Of a stretch of 64,000 nt of DNA, positions 11,581-24,275 are shown piece after piece. The notes under the pieces were generated by a model. It saw nothing but the letters and a program-made list of their open reading frames with translations. It had not been told where the DNA came from and did not search any database. The stretch covers positions 484,001 through 548,000 of the forward strand of contig NJPS01000051.1 of NCBI GenBank assembly GCA_002946415.1, in the 5' to 3' direction. Position 1 is the first letter of the stretch, and every line of letters starts with the position of its first letter. The stretch comes from Rutstroemia sp. NJR-2017a BVV2. Taxonomy: Eukaryota > Ascomycota > Leotiomycetes > Helotiales > Rutstroemiaceae. A program made the translations under genes and the position numbers.

Positions 11581-12348
11581 ATGTCTTCCATCAAAAGCAA
11601 ACCCACCAACATCCAGCTCCGCCCCGCAACCCTCTCCGACGCCCACCAGATGTGTACTCTGAGCATCGCCGCCTACAAACCCAACCCCGTCCCCAAATTC
11701 CTCTACCCTAAATCCGATCTCTACCCCCAAGATCAATTCCGCGGTCAAAAGCAATCCACCGTGCGAACCATCCTTTCCCCCGCCAACCTCGTCATGGTTG
11801 CCTATCTCAAAGACAACCCCTCGAAAATCGTCGGTTACGCATCATCTTCCCGTATCGGAGACGATACTGGAGCGCAGGAGTTCCGCCAATCTAAATCGCT
11901 GCTCTCTAGATTAATCACATCCGTAGTCTTTAATCTTTTCTCCATCTGGTATGCCGTCTCCAACAAGATCTGGAAAAATCGCGCCGCGTCGCAGGAGAAT
12001 ATGCAAGTCTTCATGAATGGCGGTAAAATGGACAGTTCTAAGTACTGGGATGGGGAGAAGTTCCCGGCACGCAAGAACCGCTGGTATGTTAATACTTTGA
12101 CGGTTCATCCGGAGTATCAGGGACGGGGAGTGGGCAGGGTGTTGATGAATGATGTTCTGGAAAGGGCGCAGAGGGAGAGAGTTCCTGTTGGGTTGGCTGC
12201 TAGTCCGGAGGGGGAGTTTCTGTACAGGAAGTTGGGGTTTGAGTATTTGGGGGACTTTTCGATGAGGGTTGATAATGTTTTGGAGGGAGATAAACCGGGT
12301 GGAGGACATTTTCTTTGGCTTCCGGAGGGGGTGGATAGGAGTGAGTAG
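11581..12348 (+). CDS. GNAT-family N-acetyltransferase
   Basis: A single exon of 255 residues. Motif A of the GNAT fold is clear near residues 170-195 (VNTLTVHPEYQGRGVGRVLM), with the acetyl-CoA pyrophosphate-binding Q-G-R-G-V-G. It is followed by the motif B region with ASPEGEFLYRKLGF, typical of fungal GNAT proteins that modify small molecules. The start ATG lies at the end of a C-rich leader and begins MSSIKSKPTN. Acetyl-CoA is the expected donor; the acceptor is unknown. Codon use is strongly C-biased in the 5' half and G-biased in the 3' half. Confidence 0.9.
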   Translation: MSSIKSKPTNIQLRPATLSDAHQMCTLSIAAYKPNPVPKFLYPKSDLYPQDQFRGQKQSTVRTILSPANLVMVAYLKDNPSKIVGYASSSRIGDDTGAQEFRQSKSLLSRLITSVVFNLFSIWYAVSNKIWKNRAASQENMQVFMNGGKMDSSKYWDGEKFPARKNRWYVNTLTVHPEYQGRGVGRVLMNDVLERAQRERVPVGLAASPEGEFLYRKLGFEYLGDFSMRVDNVLEGDKPGGGHFLWLPEGVDRSE

Positions 12349-12549
12349 ATGGGCAAGGGACAATGTAGTTCGTTCATGAAGGTGATTGCTTTTGTTTAGA
12401 ATGAATTGCTACACTAAGTCTACAGTGGACCACCGCACCGTGTTAACGCCTGCTAGAGAAAATAAGAAATGAAAGATCACAAATATATACAAGAAAGTTT
12501 ATACGAGTCGCTGAAAAGACTACCCCTAATCGACCTCGTTTTGACGTCA

Positions 12550-13956
12550 TTAAGCAGTACCGGTAGACCCTGGGTATTTAGAAAATTGACTAGTGTCGAT
12601 CTTCTCAAGTTGAGGGCAGCTAAGAGTAGCGAAAACTTTACCAAGTGCGTCATTCAGTTGAGCCAACGGCTGGGTGATGCTTGAGAACAAACCCTTCAGC
12701 AGATCCGGTGCAGCTTGTTGTGCAAATTGAAATGCGAGGCAAATAGCATTATTCCCGTCAAGCAAAGTTTGTGCATTGAACACTCCGCCAGTTAAATCCT
12801 CCACATCAACACCAGTAAAAGTATCGACTTCACCCGTGTTACCTCCGATATCGAGGAACTCTGGATACTGGAGAGCTGCAGCAATTACATCAAGGTTGAA
12901 GTAGGGAATACCATATTCGTCACCAATGGCGCGCTTATACCAATTATCGGGAATCTTCTCGTGTCCCTCAGTCCATTCGAAGCTGCCTGGTGATCCGGTG
13001 ATTGAGAAGAATGATTTCAGTACTTCGTCGTCGAGGTAGCCTTCCGGGTACTCCGCGGATTTGTTTCCCATAAACCGATAGGCGAATGTATAGGCGGCGG
13101 GCTGCACAAGCAGTCCGCTAAAGGGACCATTGAAGAAGTATTTGTTATTATCGATAGATTGTTGGAAACGCTTGGCGCGGAACGGGGTAAGAGTGGTAAG
13201 ATCATAACCATTAGGACCAAGTGGTTGAGCATACATCTCCTCCCATTGTGACATGATGAGTTTGTAGTCATTTCCACTGTGCTAGATTAGTATAAGCTGT
13301 CTGGGAGACAATAGCAAAGAAGCTTACTATTGATAAAGATCTGGCCTTGTTGGCGAGGCATCCGATTCGTACTTGTTGTGCGATCCAGAAAGTCCTTGTG
13401 GTGTACCGAGAAGTCCCACTGAACTCAGCAGGCTTGCAGACGGGGGTCCTCCGATAGACCAAGAAGTCAAGTCGCCGTCGTAGATAGCACCATAGACGGC
13501 AAGGAAAGCACCGAGGTCAAGGCCCATACCATAGACTGTGCCTTACATTAACAACTAGTTTATTTATACACGTCAAGGCGAACACTTACCATCGTATGTG
13601 CCTTGGATGAATTGAGTAATGGTGGCTACACCATTGTGAGGGATGTAGCCGTGATTAGCCATGGCGTTCAAACCAGGACATGGACCACGTTGGTCACCAG
13701 CTGCAAAATTGGGGGCGACGAATGCATGATCATCTTTGTTTGACACATATTGCTGAGATGCCGAGAAACCGGGAGCAAGGGGAGTTCCCGCTCGCTTTTG
13801 GACACCTGCCTCGATTTGAGCTGCAACAGTAGCAAGGTTTCTCCTTTCTTCTTCGTCCATTGACATGTCGAACATGTTGGTGGGAAAGGCAAGAGTACCC
13901 GTGGTGCAGAGAGCCGCAGCGGCTAGAGATAGAGCGTACTTCATTTTGGTGTTCAA
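12550..13956 (-). CDS. Secreted heme-thiolate peroxidase (chloroperoxidase / unspecific peroxygenase family)
   Basis: Exons 13956-13590, 13535-13328 and 13276-12550 give 433 residues. A signal peptide covers about residues 1-23. The axial heme ligand is Cys93 in GPCPGLNAMANHGY, the family hallmark. The distal acid-base residue is Glu179 in HNKYESDAS, followed by the conserved R-x-D-x-Y. Such enzymes use hydrogen peroxide to halogenate or oxygenate aromatics and alkanes outside the cell. The length fits the longer ascomycete forms with a C-terminal extension. All introns are about 50 nt and restore family-conserved residues (DVYGMGLD and DLYQYGND). The exact reaction cannot be predicted. Confidence 0.93.
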
Positions 13957-16302
13957 TAGCGGATAAATTTGAAAGATAGGGTAAGGTGGAAGGAGAAGCC
14001 TATGAATCAGACAAAAACATCCTGAGGATAGGAGTGTTGGGGAGGACCATATATAGACGGTTCAAACTGATGAAATATGGTCACATCAAACGATGAGGCA
14101 TTAGGATACTTTCCAGCTTTCATTGTAGAAACTAGAGTACGAATGACGATGGAACTGTCCCGTTTACATCGTAGAGAAGTGCATGAGCCAATGAACAGCC
14201 ATCTAGTTGATGATCATTTGCATCTTTAGTTATAAAGGGCGTTCTCCTCTACATTCTCCCTCGGTTCAGGTTCAGCACTAACAATTGTCAAGATGTTTTC
14301 GTCTGGATTTTCGACGATCTTCTTCTACAACTGGAAGAATGGCTAAGATGTGCATCCAATCAAGACATTGCCGTTTCCAAAATTGGTAGATGTAGTCTTA
14401 GAGTCTAGAGAATAGCCACTGACGAATCGACGATCTGGAGACGTTCGGCATTCATGGGCTTAACTTTAGCCTACTAAATGTGTGCTTTCCCGGTAGAATA
14501 TGCCACAGACTGCCCGATGACCTGTTTTTGAGCCTTGGGTCGTTGACAATGAAATGTGCTAAGGAGCAGGGACCATCCGAGGTACTGGTTCATTGAACTC
14601 TACCTTGGGGGCCAGGTAGTTTAGGTTTACTATCACCACATACCGAATCATGTATGGGGAAGACATGGAGATCTTTTAAGCCATCTTGGCGAATTATGCT
14701 TGATGTCCTCGCGGCAGTGGCGAAGGCCTAAAAGTTGCATGGATGTCAGACCGGAGATCGAGCTTGTAGATCTTCCCGTGGTGATCCCGACTCAAATAAG
14801 CTTAAGTCACTTTGACGTCGTCGGAGATTGTGGGGAAATGAAATGCATAAGAAATTTCTCCAGATACCTCAGCGACCTGGGTTAAAATAATGGGGATGAA
14901 GTTGAATAGAGTAGATATTAGTGAGATTGCCCAAATGATGTTGGTTTGTAGGAGTCCTCGAATCCCGCTATGACAAAGATACTTTCCAGACACGTATGCT
15001 TGCTTTGACATTGCTAGTCCTGGCATTTAAATTGCAGTTCGCAGGCATACGAAAACGCTAACATGCACAGGATTCTCCAGATTGTTCACAAGTTGCGTAC
15101 ACGTCGAATCTAAAGGTCTTGGATCTCGCTTTATATCCAGTAACGTTCCAAGGCCCTGTATCTCGACGAGTATAAGGGGAAGAAGTTAAGGAACCGAGCC
15201 ATCGTCGAGATAGTAGTCAGCCATACAAGTATGGGGAGAGGGAAAGGGGCAAATTTCAGTGCATTGTGTCCTTCCAAAATTGCGCTTCATCAAGCCCTTA
15301 CAACCACCCAGAGCCCAAGGAGCGTTGAATATAGTATGCTAGAACTAGGCCAGTGATCTTCCTGTACTTGGGCCACTCTTCAACTTGTATTTTCATCACC
15401 TCGCCAAACCCCAATCTTCATCCTTTTCGTACTTCCACTAAGCTGCGCCTGAAGGCGTTTCCCATGAGATCTAATAGAAACGCGAACAAGACTTTGTTCG
15501 CATGTCTAATGCTGCGACCAAACTGGAATCGAATGCCGAACTTTCTGATCGATTACTCGACAAATGGTGCTGTTTTTCAGTTGAAGATCTAAGTCTTCGG
15601 ATCACTGCAGCTATCAACGTCATGACCTTACATGACCACCTCCAAACTCTTGATATTATAAACCAAGGAAACAAGCGTAAAGTGGATCTAGCGCTATGTA
15701 TCTACAATCATGCATGTTGACCTGCATATGGTGGGGATTGGCGCATTAGTCGTCCAGTTGGAGGTCGAGGCGTAACAGGAATATCCATGAATGCGAATAG
15801 GACGTCGGCACCTATGGCCAACTTATCGTGCCTGATACCATTTGAAACTGTGTTCAACAATTTACCGAGTTGCAGCATCCAATTCGGTATGGAACCGCCT
15901 GACCACTAAGACGCTCCATAGCGCTCTCGACTATGTTGAGAGCTGTGTCGATGACCACTTCGTTGGTTCCAAGTTCAAGCCAACTGTGTATCGTTTGGCT
16001 TCCGGAGCTCGCAAGATTCATAAGATTCGATCTTGTAGACAGGTCCACGAGATGTCTATTGGTGGAGGCATCACAGTGTGATGGAGTAGCTCAGTGCCTT
16101 GGACATCTCTTCTATTGCATGTGATGAAGCAAACGATTCTTTGATGACTGAGTCGTTCGGCAGTCAATGCTGGGCGAAAACCCCAGATTAGCCGGGTTCC
16201 ACGTCGAACAACCTGAGTATTGTACGGCAAACATTACTCGTACTGGAGAAGGTATTTCTGTCCACCAGTATTGGAATTGTCGAAGGTTCCCGTTTCCGAT
16301 AC
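13957..16302. other. Intergenic spacer
   Basis: This 2.3-kb spacer contains only short open frames without recognisable domains. The longest plausible one (15502-15720, plus) has no homology signal I can name. No transposon ends seen. Confidence 0.55.
14049..14055 (-). promoter_or_regulatory. Probable TATA box of the peroxygenase gene
   Basis: A TATATA-type element lies about 95 bp upstream of the start codon, at a spacing also seen for the other secreted-enzyme genes in this window. Confidence 0.4.
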
Positions 16303-17825
16303 TCATCCAATTTCCCTTCTACCATCCCGGCTTCTCTTGGTCGACTCTTGGGGGACCTTCTTCGGCCAACTCCTTGATATATCAATGGCAGCTCTAGGAG
16401 CCAAGAATTCAAGAAGTATGAAAAGGAGGTAGTCGATTACTGCGCAAAGACAGAAAAGTTTGCCTGCCCAAATCCCGCAACCATAGTACCTTTTCAACCG
16501 ATCGATCAATGCAAAACTTTGAACGCCCGCTCTCCCTCTAGTGGCACTCCAACTTGCCGCATCGACTGCGTCGTACCCATAAAATTCAGCTTCGCTAATG
16601 ACACCAGATATACCATTGTAGACTCGTTCAGTCCGTTCTGCGACATCTGTCCAAGAATACATCATCTTGACTTGGTCATGGAACCGCTCGGTCCGGACTT
16701 TGTTAGATCGTAAAGCTGCGATAGCTCTACCCGTGGCGGCAACCAGATCATCTTCTTCGGGCTTGGCAAAGACTGTCATGTGTGCTGGAAGAACTTCTGG
16801 AATTCCACCAACCTGCGTGCACACAACATACAGTCCGCAACTTGCTGCTTCGACAATGACGGTTCCGAACGCCTCCGTCAAACTTGGATGCAGGTAGATG
16901 TGGCCTCGAACCATAACGTCTCTGACTTCTTCATGTCTTACAGGACCTAACATCTCAACACGGTCTTGTAGCACATTCTTCTCAAGCATCTGTTCAAGGT
17001 CAATGGCCTTTGGTCCAGATCCAGCGATTATAAAATCGACGTTTGGGTGGTTGGCCAAAATTCGAGGTATCGCCGCAATCAACAAATCGGTTCCCTTATT
17101 GTAGAATAGGCGTGAAACTACAACAATAGTGATAGTGTCATGCGGACCTGGAGGATGGTTCAGCGAGGCGGGATGATTTCCAAAAGAATCTGATGGGTAT
17201 GAAGGATGTGATAGAGGTCGAAAGTTCTCTGCGACAACAGCGTTTGGAATAACCGACACCATAAGGGGATCAAGAGACGCACGCAGGACCGTGTTTTCTT
17301 TACTGTTCAAGAGTAAGCAGATGTATTCAGGACAAGCAGTAGAACGGCTTACCAGGTATGGCTAACGCAGATAACGTGGTCGACATCACTCAACGTGAAC
17401 TTCAGCAGTTTGTTGATCAATATATTTCCTGCGTCCGCAAATCCAAACAGTGAGTGATCAGTAAAAACTGTCCTCAAGCCCATTGTCCTTGCGTGCAAGA
17501 TTGCCTCGTGGCACATACTGCTCATGCTTCCATGCCCATGAACGATTTCTATTTGCTCTCGAATAACGATATTGCGAAATATTGGAAAGAAGGAGAAGAC
17601 GGTAGGAAAGGTGCAGGCGCGGAAAATGACGAAGAATGGCACATGGTAGACCTTGAGTCCATTTGTGAGGTATCGTACTCCGGTTCGATCATCGTAGGCG
17701 TGCGTTATTATTATGACTTTGTGTCCGCGATCAATGAGCTTTGTAGAAAGTTGATAGATGTGGCTTTCGATACCTCCAGGTTGTGGAAAGAAGAAGTCGC
17801 TGACCATAGCAATGTTGTAAGGCAT
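16303..17825 (-). CDS. gpi3: GPI-anchor biosynthesis GlcNAc transferase catalytic subunit (PIG-A/Gpi3/Spt14)
   Basis: Exons 17825-17353 and 17302-16303 give 490 residues. The start [18 protein letters not shown] and the next [10 protein letters not shown] are diagnostic for PIG-A. The enzyme is a GT4 glycosyltransferase on the ER that moves GlcNAc from UDP-GlcNAc to phosphatidylinositol, the first step of GPI anchors. The EX7E-type motif appears as [14 protein letters not shown]-terminal membrane helix ([20 protein letters not shown]) anchors it, with a short basic lumenal tail. The intron splits a Cys codon in VSHTCKENTV. It shares a 327-bp divergent promoter with the helicase gene. Confidence 0.95.
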
Positions 17826-18152
17826 GTTGAAATATGTCCCAGAAAGATCAATGGGAGGAACGATGGCCGTGCTGAGGGGTTTCGCCTTGGGTTACGGTGA
17901 GAGGAAAAGCATCTTTTGTTGTTCTGCTCGTTGTCGTAAGTTGATGGTATTGTGAGGTTCAACAGGGGATTAGCTTTGGAGCTGGAGGGGCCTGCAGGGT
18001 CTAGATCAAGAGTACCTTTACGTTAAGAATCTGCCAACATGGTCGCTATAGACATCTGTAAATTTTATTTTCAGCCTTGCGATTCTTGATGCAAAGTCAG
18101 AGAAATCTCTACAGATACTCAACAAATACGAAGTTTACATTGCTTTAGTTCA
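17826..18152. promoter_or_regulatory. Shared divergent promoter of gpi3 and dbp6
   Basis: The two start codons lie 327 bp apart on opposite strands with no open frame of note between them, so both promoters must lie in this stretch. Confidence 0.6.
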
Positions 18153-20606
18153 ATGGCTTCTCAGATATATTCCAGGTATATTCCCGCCTCCAAGCAGAAG
18201 GCTGAGAGGAACGATAAATTCGCGGCGCCGCTCCCAATCGTTGTTAAGCAGTCTTCTCCTCAGCCCCCGCCAGCAATACAACCTGATGCATCCTCGACGT
18301 ATGCGCGATACATTCCCCCACCGAAATCGAAAGTCAAATCATCGGGGCAATCAATAACCTCAACTGCGGGACAAGAATCTCCTTCTCCTACGTCGAAGCG
18401 AAAACGGGAGGATGCTGCGGAATCAATTCCTGAAACCACCTTGAAGAAGCCTAAAAAGGCAAAGAAAGAGAAAGAGGTCAAGCCAAAGGAAACTACAGAG
18501 CATAATTTGGATGTCGCGGAGAACACCAATGGCGCCTCCGCCGAATCGGATGATAGATCAGAAAAAAAGGACGGCAGAAGAAAGAAGCGAAAAGATGGAG
18601 AGACTGCAGAGACTGAGCAAGAAACAGAGGATCGGAGGTATAAGAAGTTATTAGAGAAGCGAGAAAAGTCGTTGAAGAAGGCTGAAAAGCGAGCGCGAAA
18701 AGAAGCAGAGAAAGGGGATAATGGAAAAGACGCCGATGAAGAGGAAGAGCCAAAAGAATTACACGACTTAGTACCACTACCACAACCAGAGCCAGTCTCC
18801 GAACTTCCTCCACCATCACTGGAATCTACATTGCCCACCTGGCTTGCGTCACCTATTCTAGTGTCGCCCACGGCAACTGCGCAATTCTCAGAACTCGGGA
18901 TCGATGAGAATGCTACTAAAGTTCTGCAGGCGAAAGGGTTCAACGAAGCGTTCGCTGTTCAGGCCGCCGTGTTACCTCTCCTTCTATCGGGGCCGCAACA
19001 GAAGCCAGGAGATGTGCTGGTAGCTGCAGCAACAGGCTCCGGCAAGACTCTGTCATATGTTCTGCCAATGACCGAAGACATAAGCGGCAATACTATCACA
19101 AGGTTACGTGGTTTGATCGTTATGCCTACTCGAGAACTCGTATCCCAAGCACGAGAAGTATGTGAAATTTGCGCCAACGCATATGGTACTGGAAGCAGAA
19201 AGCGAATCAAGATAGGGACCGCGGTCGGTAACGAGACATTCAAGGTCGAACAATCCAGTCTCATGGAAGACCAATACGTGTACGATCCCGAAAAGTATCG
19301 TGAACAAGTCAGGAGGCTTGAGGCTAGGTGGGAGAACTCTGATGCGGGCACAGATGACGAGGATAATAATCTAGTCGACGAGGCAATCTCCACGATTCCT
19401 GACCATATCATCCAGCCAGTGTCCAAAGTTGACATCCTGATCTGCACGCCGGGAAGATTGGTCGAGCATTTGAAATCTACGCCTGGCTTCACATTGCAGT
19501 ACGTCAAATGGTTGATTATCGATGAAGCGGATAAACTGCTTGATCAGAGCTTCCAGCAATGGTTAAGCATTGTAATAACGGCATTAGGAGAGCAAAATGA
19601 TTTACTAAGGCCTATTAATGACCGCGATAGAATCAGGAAAATTATTCTTAGTGCTACGATGACAAGAGATCTTGGACAGCTTACAAGTTTGAAGCTTTAT
19701 CGCCCTAAACTGGTTGTTCTTGAAGGCTCATCTGATGGCACGGAAGAGAATGATACCAAATCTGCACAGGCACATGTCCTACCGTCTCTACTTATTGAAT
19801 CAGCAATCAAGGTGGATGATGAAGATTTGAAACCGCTTTATCTCCTGAACATCTTGACAGAGAACAAGATGCTTGGTGCAGAGGATGAGTCTGACTCTGA
19901 TTCAAGCTCCGATTCAGAATCGGATTCTTCATCTAGCTCAGATGACGACTCATCGGATGACAGCTCAGATTCAGATTCAGATTCAGAGTCCGATGCTTCT
20001 TCATCCGCCAGCAGCGTCGCATCCAATACAGCTACTCGAGACTCTGTTAAACCAAAAGCGAATCCAAAGCTCCAATCCCAAGAACCTCGCGGCGTTTTAA
20101 TCTTCACCAAATCCAACGAAACCGCCGTCCGCCTAGGCCGACTGATCGCCCTCATCCACCCCTCATACTCCAGCCGCATCGGAACACTAACCTCCACAAC
20201 CCGCAGCTCCACCCGCAAAACCTACCTCAACGCCTTCCACTCCGGCAAACTCTCCATCCTCGTAGCATCTGATCTTGTATCCCGCGGTCTCGATCTCCCC
20301 AATCTGGCACACGTCATAAACTACGACGTGCCAGGCAGCGTAACCAGCTACGTGCATCGTGTGGGGAGAACAGCTAGAGCGGGCAAGCCGGGTCATGCGT
20401 GGACTATGTTTTCGGGCACGGAAGCGAGGTGGTTTTGGCATGAGATTGCGAGGAGTGAGGGCATTAGGAGAGCGGGCGGGAAGAAGGTTGAGAGGGTTAA
20501 TGTTGATGCGAAGAAGTTTGCGGAGGAGGAGAAGGAGGCTTATGAGAGAGCGTTGGAGGAACTGGGGAGGGAAGCTATGGCGCCTAGGGTGAAGTCGTTG
20601 GAGTGA
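18153..20606 (+). CDS. dbp6: ATP-dependent DEAD-box RNA helicase Dbp6-like
   Basis: A single exon of 817 residues. A long Lys/Glu-rich N-terminal extension (1-220) precedes the helicase core. The motifs are Q-region [12 protein letters not shown], Walker A AATGSGKT (about 290-297), [25 protein letters not shown] (DEAD, about 455), SATMTRD, then helicase-[29 protein letters not shown] and [14 protein letters not shown] Ser/Asp-rich acidic insert (about 577-626) separates the two RecA domains. The domain order, long acidic insert and TPGRLVEHL match the nucleolar Dbp6 group, which acts early in 60S ribosomal subunit assembly. Codon use shifts to C-rich after 20090, as in the acetyltransferase. 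Confidence 0.92.
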   Translation: MASQIYSRYIPASKQKAERNDKFAAPLPIVVKQSSPQPPPAIQPDASSTYARYIPPPKSKVKSSGQSITSTAGQESPSPTSKRKREDAAESIPETTLKKPKKAKKEKEVKPKETTEHNLDVAENTNGASAESDDRSEKKDGRRKKRKDGETAETEQETEDRRYKKLLEKREKSLKKAEKRARKEAEKGDNGKDADEEEEPKELHDLVPLPQPEPVSELPPPSLESTLPTWLASPILVSPTATAQFSELGIDENATKVLQAKGFNEAFAVQAAVLPLLLSGPQQKPGDVLVAAATGSGKTLSYVLPMTEDISGNTITRLRGLIVMPTRELVSQAREVCEICANAYGTGSRKRIKIGTAVGNETFKVEQSSLMEDQYVYDPEKYREQVRRLEARWENSDAGTDDEDNNLVDEAISTIPDHIIQPVSKVDILICTPGRLVEHLKSTPGFTLQYVKWLIIDEADKLLDQSFQQWLSIVITALGEQNDLLRPINDRDRIRKIILSATMTRDLGQLTSLKLYRPKLVVLEGSSDGTEENDTKSAQAHVLPSLLIESAIKVDDEDLKPLYLLNILTENKMLGAEDESDSDSSSDSESDSSSSSDDDSSDDSSDSDSDSESDASSSASSVASNTATRDSVKPKANPKLQSQEPRGVLIFTKSNETAVRLGRLIALIHPSYSSRIGTLTSTTRSSTRKTYLNAFHSGKLSILVASDLVSRGLDLPNLAHVINYDVPGSVTSYVHRVGRTARAGKPGHAWTMFSGTEARWFWHEIARSEGIRRAGGKKVERVNVDAKKFAEEEKEAYERALEELGREAMAPRVKSLE

Positions 20607-21202
20607 TTGGGTAATTGTATATGAGATTCGAATCATTTCGAAGTTTCTAAGAGAATTAAGATTTTATGAATGCATCCAAAGCGGCAAATGGAACCAGCAA
20701 TATTCAAGGAGGCGGACTTTTATCTTTAGGAGGTAGCCCCTTCGTCTAAAATAGATCAGGTGACGAGCTTCTGCGTGGGGTTATGTACCTATTTAGCTCC
20801 CTAAGAGTCCCTTGAACCTTCAACCAGAAGTCCTACCTATATCTCTATTAATATATCTCCTAAATGAGCAGTATGACAGTCATTGCGTCTTCATGCGCTG
20901 CGGCTCTTCGATGGGCGTTTTGAAACGTATGTATTTTCACTCCATTCCCTACACCACGGCATGTTCTACATTTCAGGGGCTATCGGTTATTCATGCGGTT
21001 GTTGGTCTACAATGGCATTCCCTCACTAAGCTGGCTCCATAAAATCCCTTATAGCTAGTAGTAATGCAACATGGTGCAACTGTTTACGGTAGTACTGCAA
21101 GTAGTATGCTCTACATAGATCTCTTTCTATTACTCCACATACAGAATGTGCTACGCCAGCTACATGCATTCCTGTAAATGATACATCCTTACAACCCATC
21201 TC
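20607..21202. other. Convergent intergenic spacer
   Basis: AT-rich 3' flanks of dbp6 and the Sur7-like gene. No feature recognised. Confidence 0.55.
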
Positions 21203-22558
21203 TCAATACAACTCATACGAACCCTTTGTATGTACCTCCCCTGTTTCTTCATTCTTCCTAACAATCGGGGCGTAATACTCCGGCGGATGCGAATCCTTCT
21301 TCTGCATCAGCACCATCTGTTCCTCCACCCTCTCCACCGGAACAATCAACCCATGACTCGAATCCGTATCATTAATTTCCACTTCCACCGGCTTCTTGAA
21401 GTCACCTTTCAATTCCCGCACCGCTCCCTTCCAATTCCCAATCTCCTCATCCGATCTTGTTCTCCTCTTGAACGCAATCGTCCTAATCTCCACCAGCCAG
21501 ACGATAATCCAATATTGGTTGTAGACCAGGCCGCATATAACGGCGACCCAAGAACTGCCGAGGAAGGCGCTACCAGATGAGGCTTCAACGCCGAGCGCGG
21601 GCTCGAGTTGGGATACTACGTTTTTGACCATGATGGTGACGGCGGTGAGGTTGAGGGTGAAGGTAAGGGTGAAGTTCATTCCGAGGAAAGAGAAGAATAA
21701 TGCGCAGTAGCCGATGCGAGCGGTGGGTTTGAAGAGATATATCAAGGATAATATCATAGTTGCACCGGATCCAATCAATGCGAGGCCGTAGAGTGCTAGG
21801 ATGGCGATTGTGCCAATGTTCAGTAGACTGGCTGTGTTAGGGACAGAAGTTGAAGCTAGGCCAAGCAATGGAACTGTGAGAGTCGTGTTGATGATGCGAA
21901 ATGTTGATGGTGTGGCGGCTGTGAGTTGCGTCAAGCCTGTGAATCTGTTAGCTAACATGTTCTACCTCATGCTGTTGTGCATGGGAGAAGCTCAAGGACT
22001 TACCACTCAAGGCATCTGAGTAATTCGAACAACTAGTAATACTCCACTTGGAATCTGTAGATATACTTCCCCTACAGATCCTCATAACATGCAAGCTATA
22101 GAAGTCCGCTAACCCAACTGCATCCGTAACATTTGTGACCATCTCATTCTCAATTTCATTTAATCCATTACTATCACCGACTTTAATCTTATCAATGATC
22201 TCTCGAACTGCAGAGACAACCATTCCAAACAATGCGGTCGCAAAATCGGAGGCTGTGTCTCTTTTCGTGATTTCTAGCGATGAACTTCGAGATGTCAAGG
22301 ATGATATGTCAATCGTGCTTGTGGTATTCGCAGTCGTAGCATTGACAGCTGCAAACTCGATGAGATTTTGACCGAGACTTTGTGTTTTCAACTTTATGAG
22401 GTCAGAATCGGATTGTATAAAGTGGCGACTAAGTAACGTACTCTCATGAAATAGTAATCTCCTAAAACTCCATCATTCGATCCCGAAAATATGGTTATTC
22501 CACCCAAGAGAAAGGCAACAAGAGACGTAACGAACGAGATTAACGCGTGTAAACGCAT
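21203..22558 (-). CDS. Sur7/PalI-like multi-pass plasma membrane protein
   Basis: Exons 22558-22442, 22391-22004 and 21936-21203 give 412 residues. The first helix (HALISFVTSLVAFLLGG) is followed by a long N-glycosylation-site-rich extracellular loop with two Cys (MRICRG and TSCSNY). Then come three helices near IGTIAILALYGLALIGSG, YCALFFSFLGMNFTLTF and SSWVAVICGLVYNQYWIIVW, and a charged cytoplasmic tail. This topology (one helix, large loop, three helices) is that of the SUR7/PalI family, whose members sit in eisosomes or sense ambient pH. Sequence identity to a named member cannot be judged. Using the upstream acceptor in exon 3 would introduce an immediate stop, which fixes the splice. 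Confidence 0.82.
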
Positions 22559-24275
22559 TTTTCCAACTTAAACTTTGATTTTCTTTTCTTATTCTGAGAA
22601 GGATGATATGATGTTAACAGTAAAGTGACAGCCAAGGAAAAGACCATGGTGGAATGCCCAGATACTTTATATTGAACTTCGAGGAGCCCAATCCTACCGC
22701 TAAGTAGAACTGATCTGCAACCACGTCTCGAAGTAGCAATCATTGAAGCTATACTTTTCTTCAAACGGGTTCAGCCTACGGAGATCCTTGATCGGACATA
22801 TAAGAATTGCTTGTTTGTCCGTGAAGACGTGATAGAGTTTTGAACTTTCCATACACTTCACATTGCATACAACGTAGGAATAGGAAGATAAGAATGCCTG
22901 ATGCGATTGCCTGAACCGAATACTATACGAGCATGAAGGTTGCCTCTGCAAGTGTGTACAAGCTCAGCCACTAGAACTCTGGTGCAGGTACGAAACAAGG
23001 TTGTCGCGTAGGGCTGCTCGAGGCTTTTTGGGATTGATGAGTTGTGAGCCAATCTCAGTAAGTGATTGGCGGAGTAGACGCATATGGAGTATCCTGGTCT
23101 TCATCCATTTACGACAAAGCCATGAATGATTGCGATACGAAAATATTCGGAAGGAAAGTGATGGAGTGTCGCCGCAACATCAAGCAGGATCTGGTAGGTG
23201 CTGACTCATCACCCTCAAAGATACCGGCAAGCCGCCGGCGAGAAGATGATATCCGAAATGACCGAAACCTCCGAATAAGATTCAAATTGATCGACAATTG
23301 CACAGCCTTATATAAATCAATGTTTCAAATCGAATAACTTAATTTCTTTCATAAAACGGCTGTGTCCCCTCAAATTCATTTCTAAAATAAGTTAACGCGC
23401 CCTCGAGATAATGGAGCGCTTGCTTCTTCTAAGCGGACTTGATGTGACGGCCATCGCGCGTGTTCAGGACCATTTGATGACAGCTATATAACCTAGTCCG
23501 TGAGATCGGATCCCTTAGTCGGCGACCACTTGAAGTCCATCAGAATCCTAGGACATTGAGATATTACCATACCAGACAGACATTCCAGCAAGCAAAAAGC
23601 CAACCCCGAACCTTCAGACCTCTCACATCATCGCACTTCCTCGCCCCCATTCTCACAATGAAGCGGTCCCTCCAAAATCTCACCATCGAATCTCCAAATC
23701 TGTCGCGAACAATCTCTTCTCGCCAATCATCACAACCGTCACCTCGTCCCTATCCCCTCCCCATCCCATCTTCAGCTTCACAGCCGGACTTACCGGAACA
23801 CAGACAACTTTCCAGCCCCTCTGCCCCTCCCCCATAATCCAATCCCCTCGCATCCTCCACGAACCTCGTCCCACGTCGAGAAATGTAAATCCCGGTACAT
23901 TTTTTTTTTTCATTTTTGCTGTATCTAGATGCTGCCTACACGAAGTGATACAGGGCCCTTGATTCTCGGGTCATGTATAAAGGGTCCTTATGCGCAGCTT
24001 AATTCTAGAGAGAATGCTCGCTCGGCGTAGACCATCTGTATGAATTTCTTTCTCATTTTCGAAGATACAACTCAACCCTGTGCGTCTTTCTGTTTCTGAT
24101 TCGCAGGACCAAGCCATAGTAAGCCGTAGCGTGAGTAAGCCACGCGAAGATTACTATACTATACATTACCAACAGTTAGTACCAAGTCAGCTTGGGTATA
24201 AAATTCGCCTGTATCGCCTGACGGAGGCTTCTACATACTTGGGATTTGATTCATTTAGGCAGAAGAACATACGAC
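22559..24275. other. Divergent intergenic region
   Basis: Upstream region of the Sur7-like gene (minus) and the two-helix protein (plus). It contains one short Ser/Pro-rich frame described separately and a T-tract at 23901-23910. Nothing else was supported. Confidence 0.5.
23658..23837 (+). CDS. Short Ser/Pro-rich open frame, doubtful
   Basis: A 59-codon frame begins MKRSLQNLTIESPNLSRTIS after a C-rich leader resembling those of other genes here. Composition is Ser/Pro-rich with no domain. It may be an upstream exon, a small peptide gene or chance. Confidence 0.2.
   Translation: MKRSLQNLTIESPNLSRTISSRQSSQPSPRPYPLPIPSSASQPDLPEHRQLSSPSAPPP

Noticed and set aside
18260..18943. Minus-strand open frame of 227 codons, Ser/Phe-rich
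   Set aside because: Antisense shadow of the Lys/Glu-rich N-terminal part of Dbp6.
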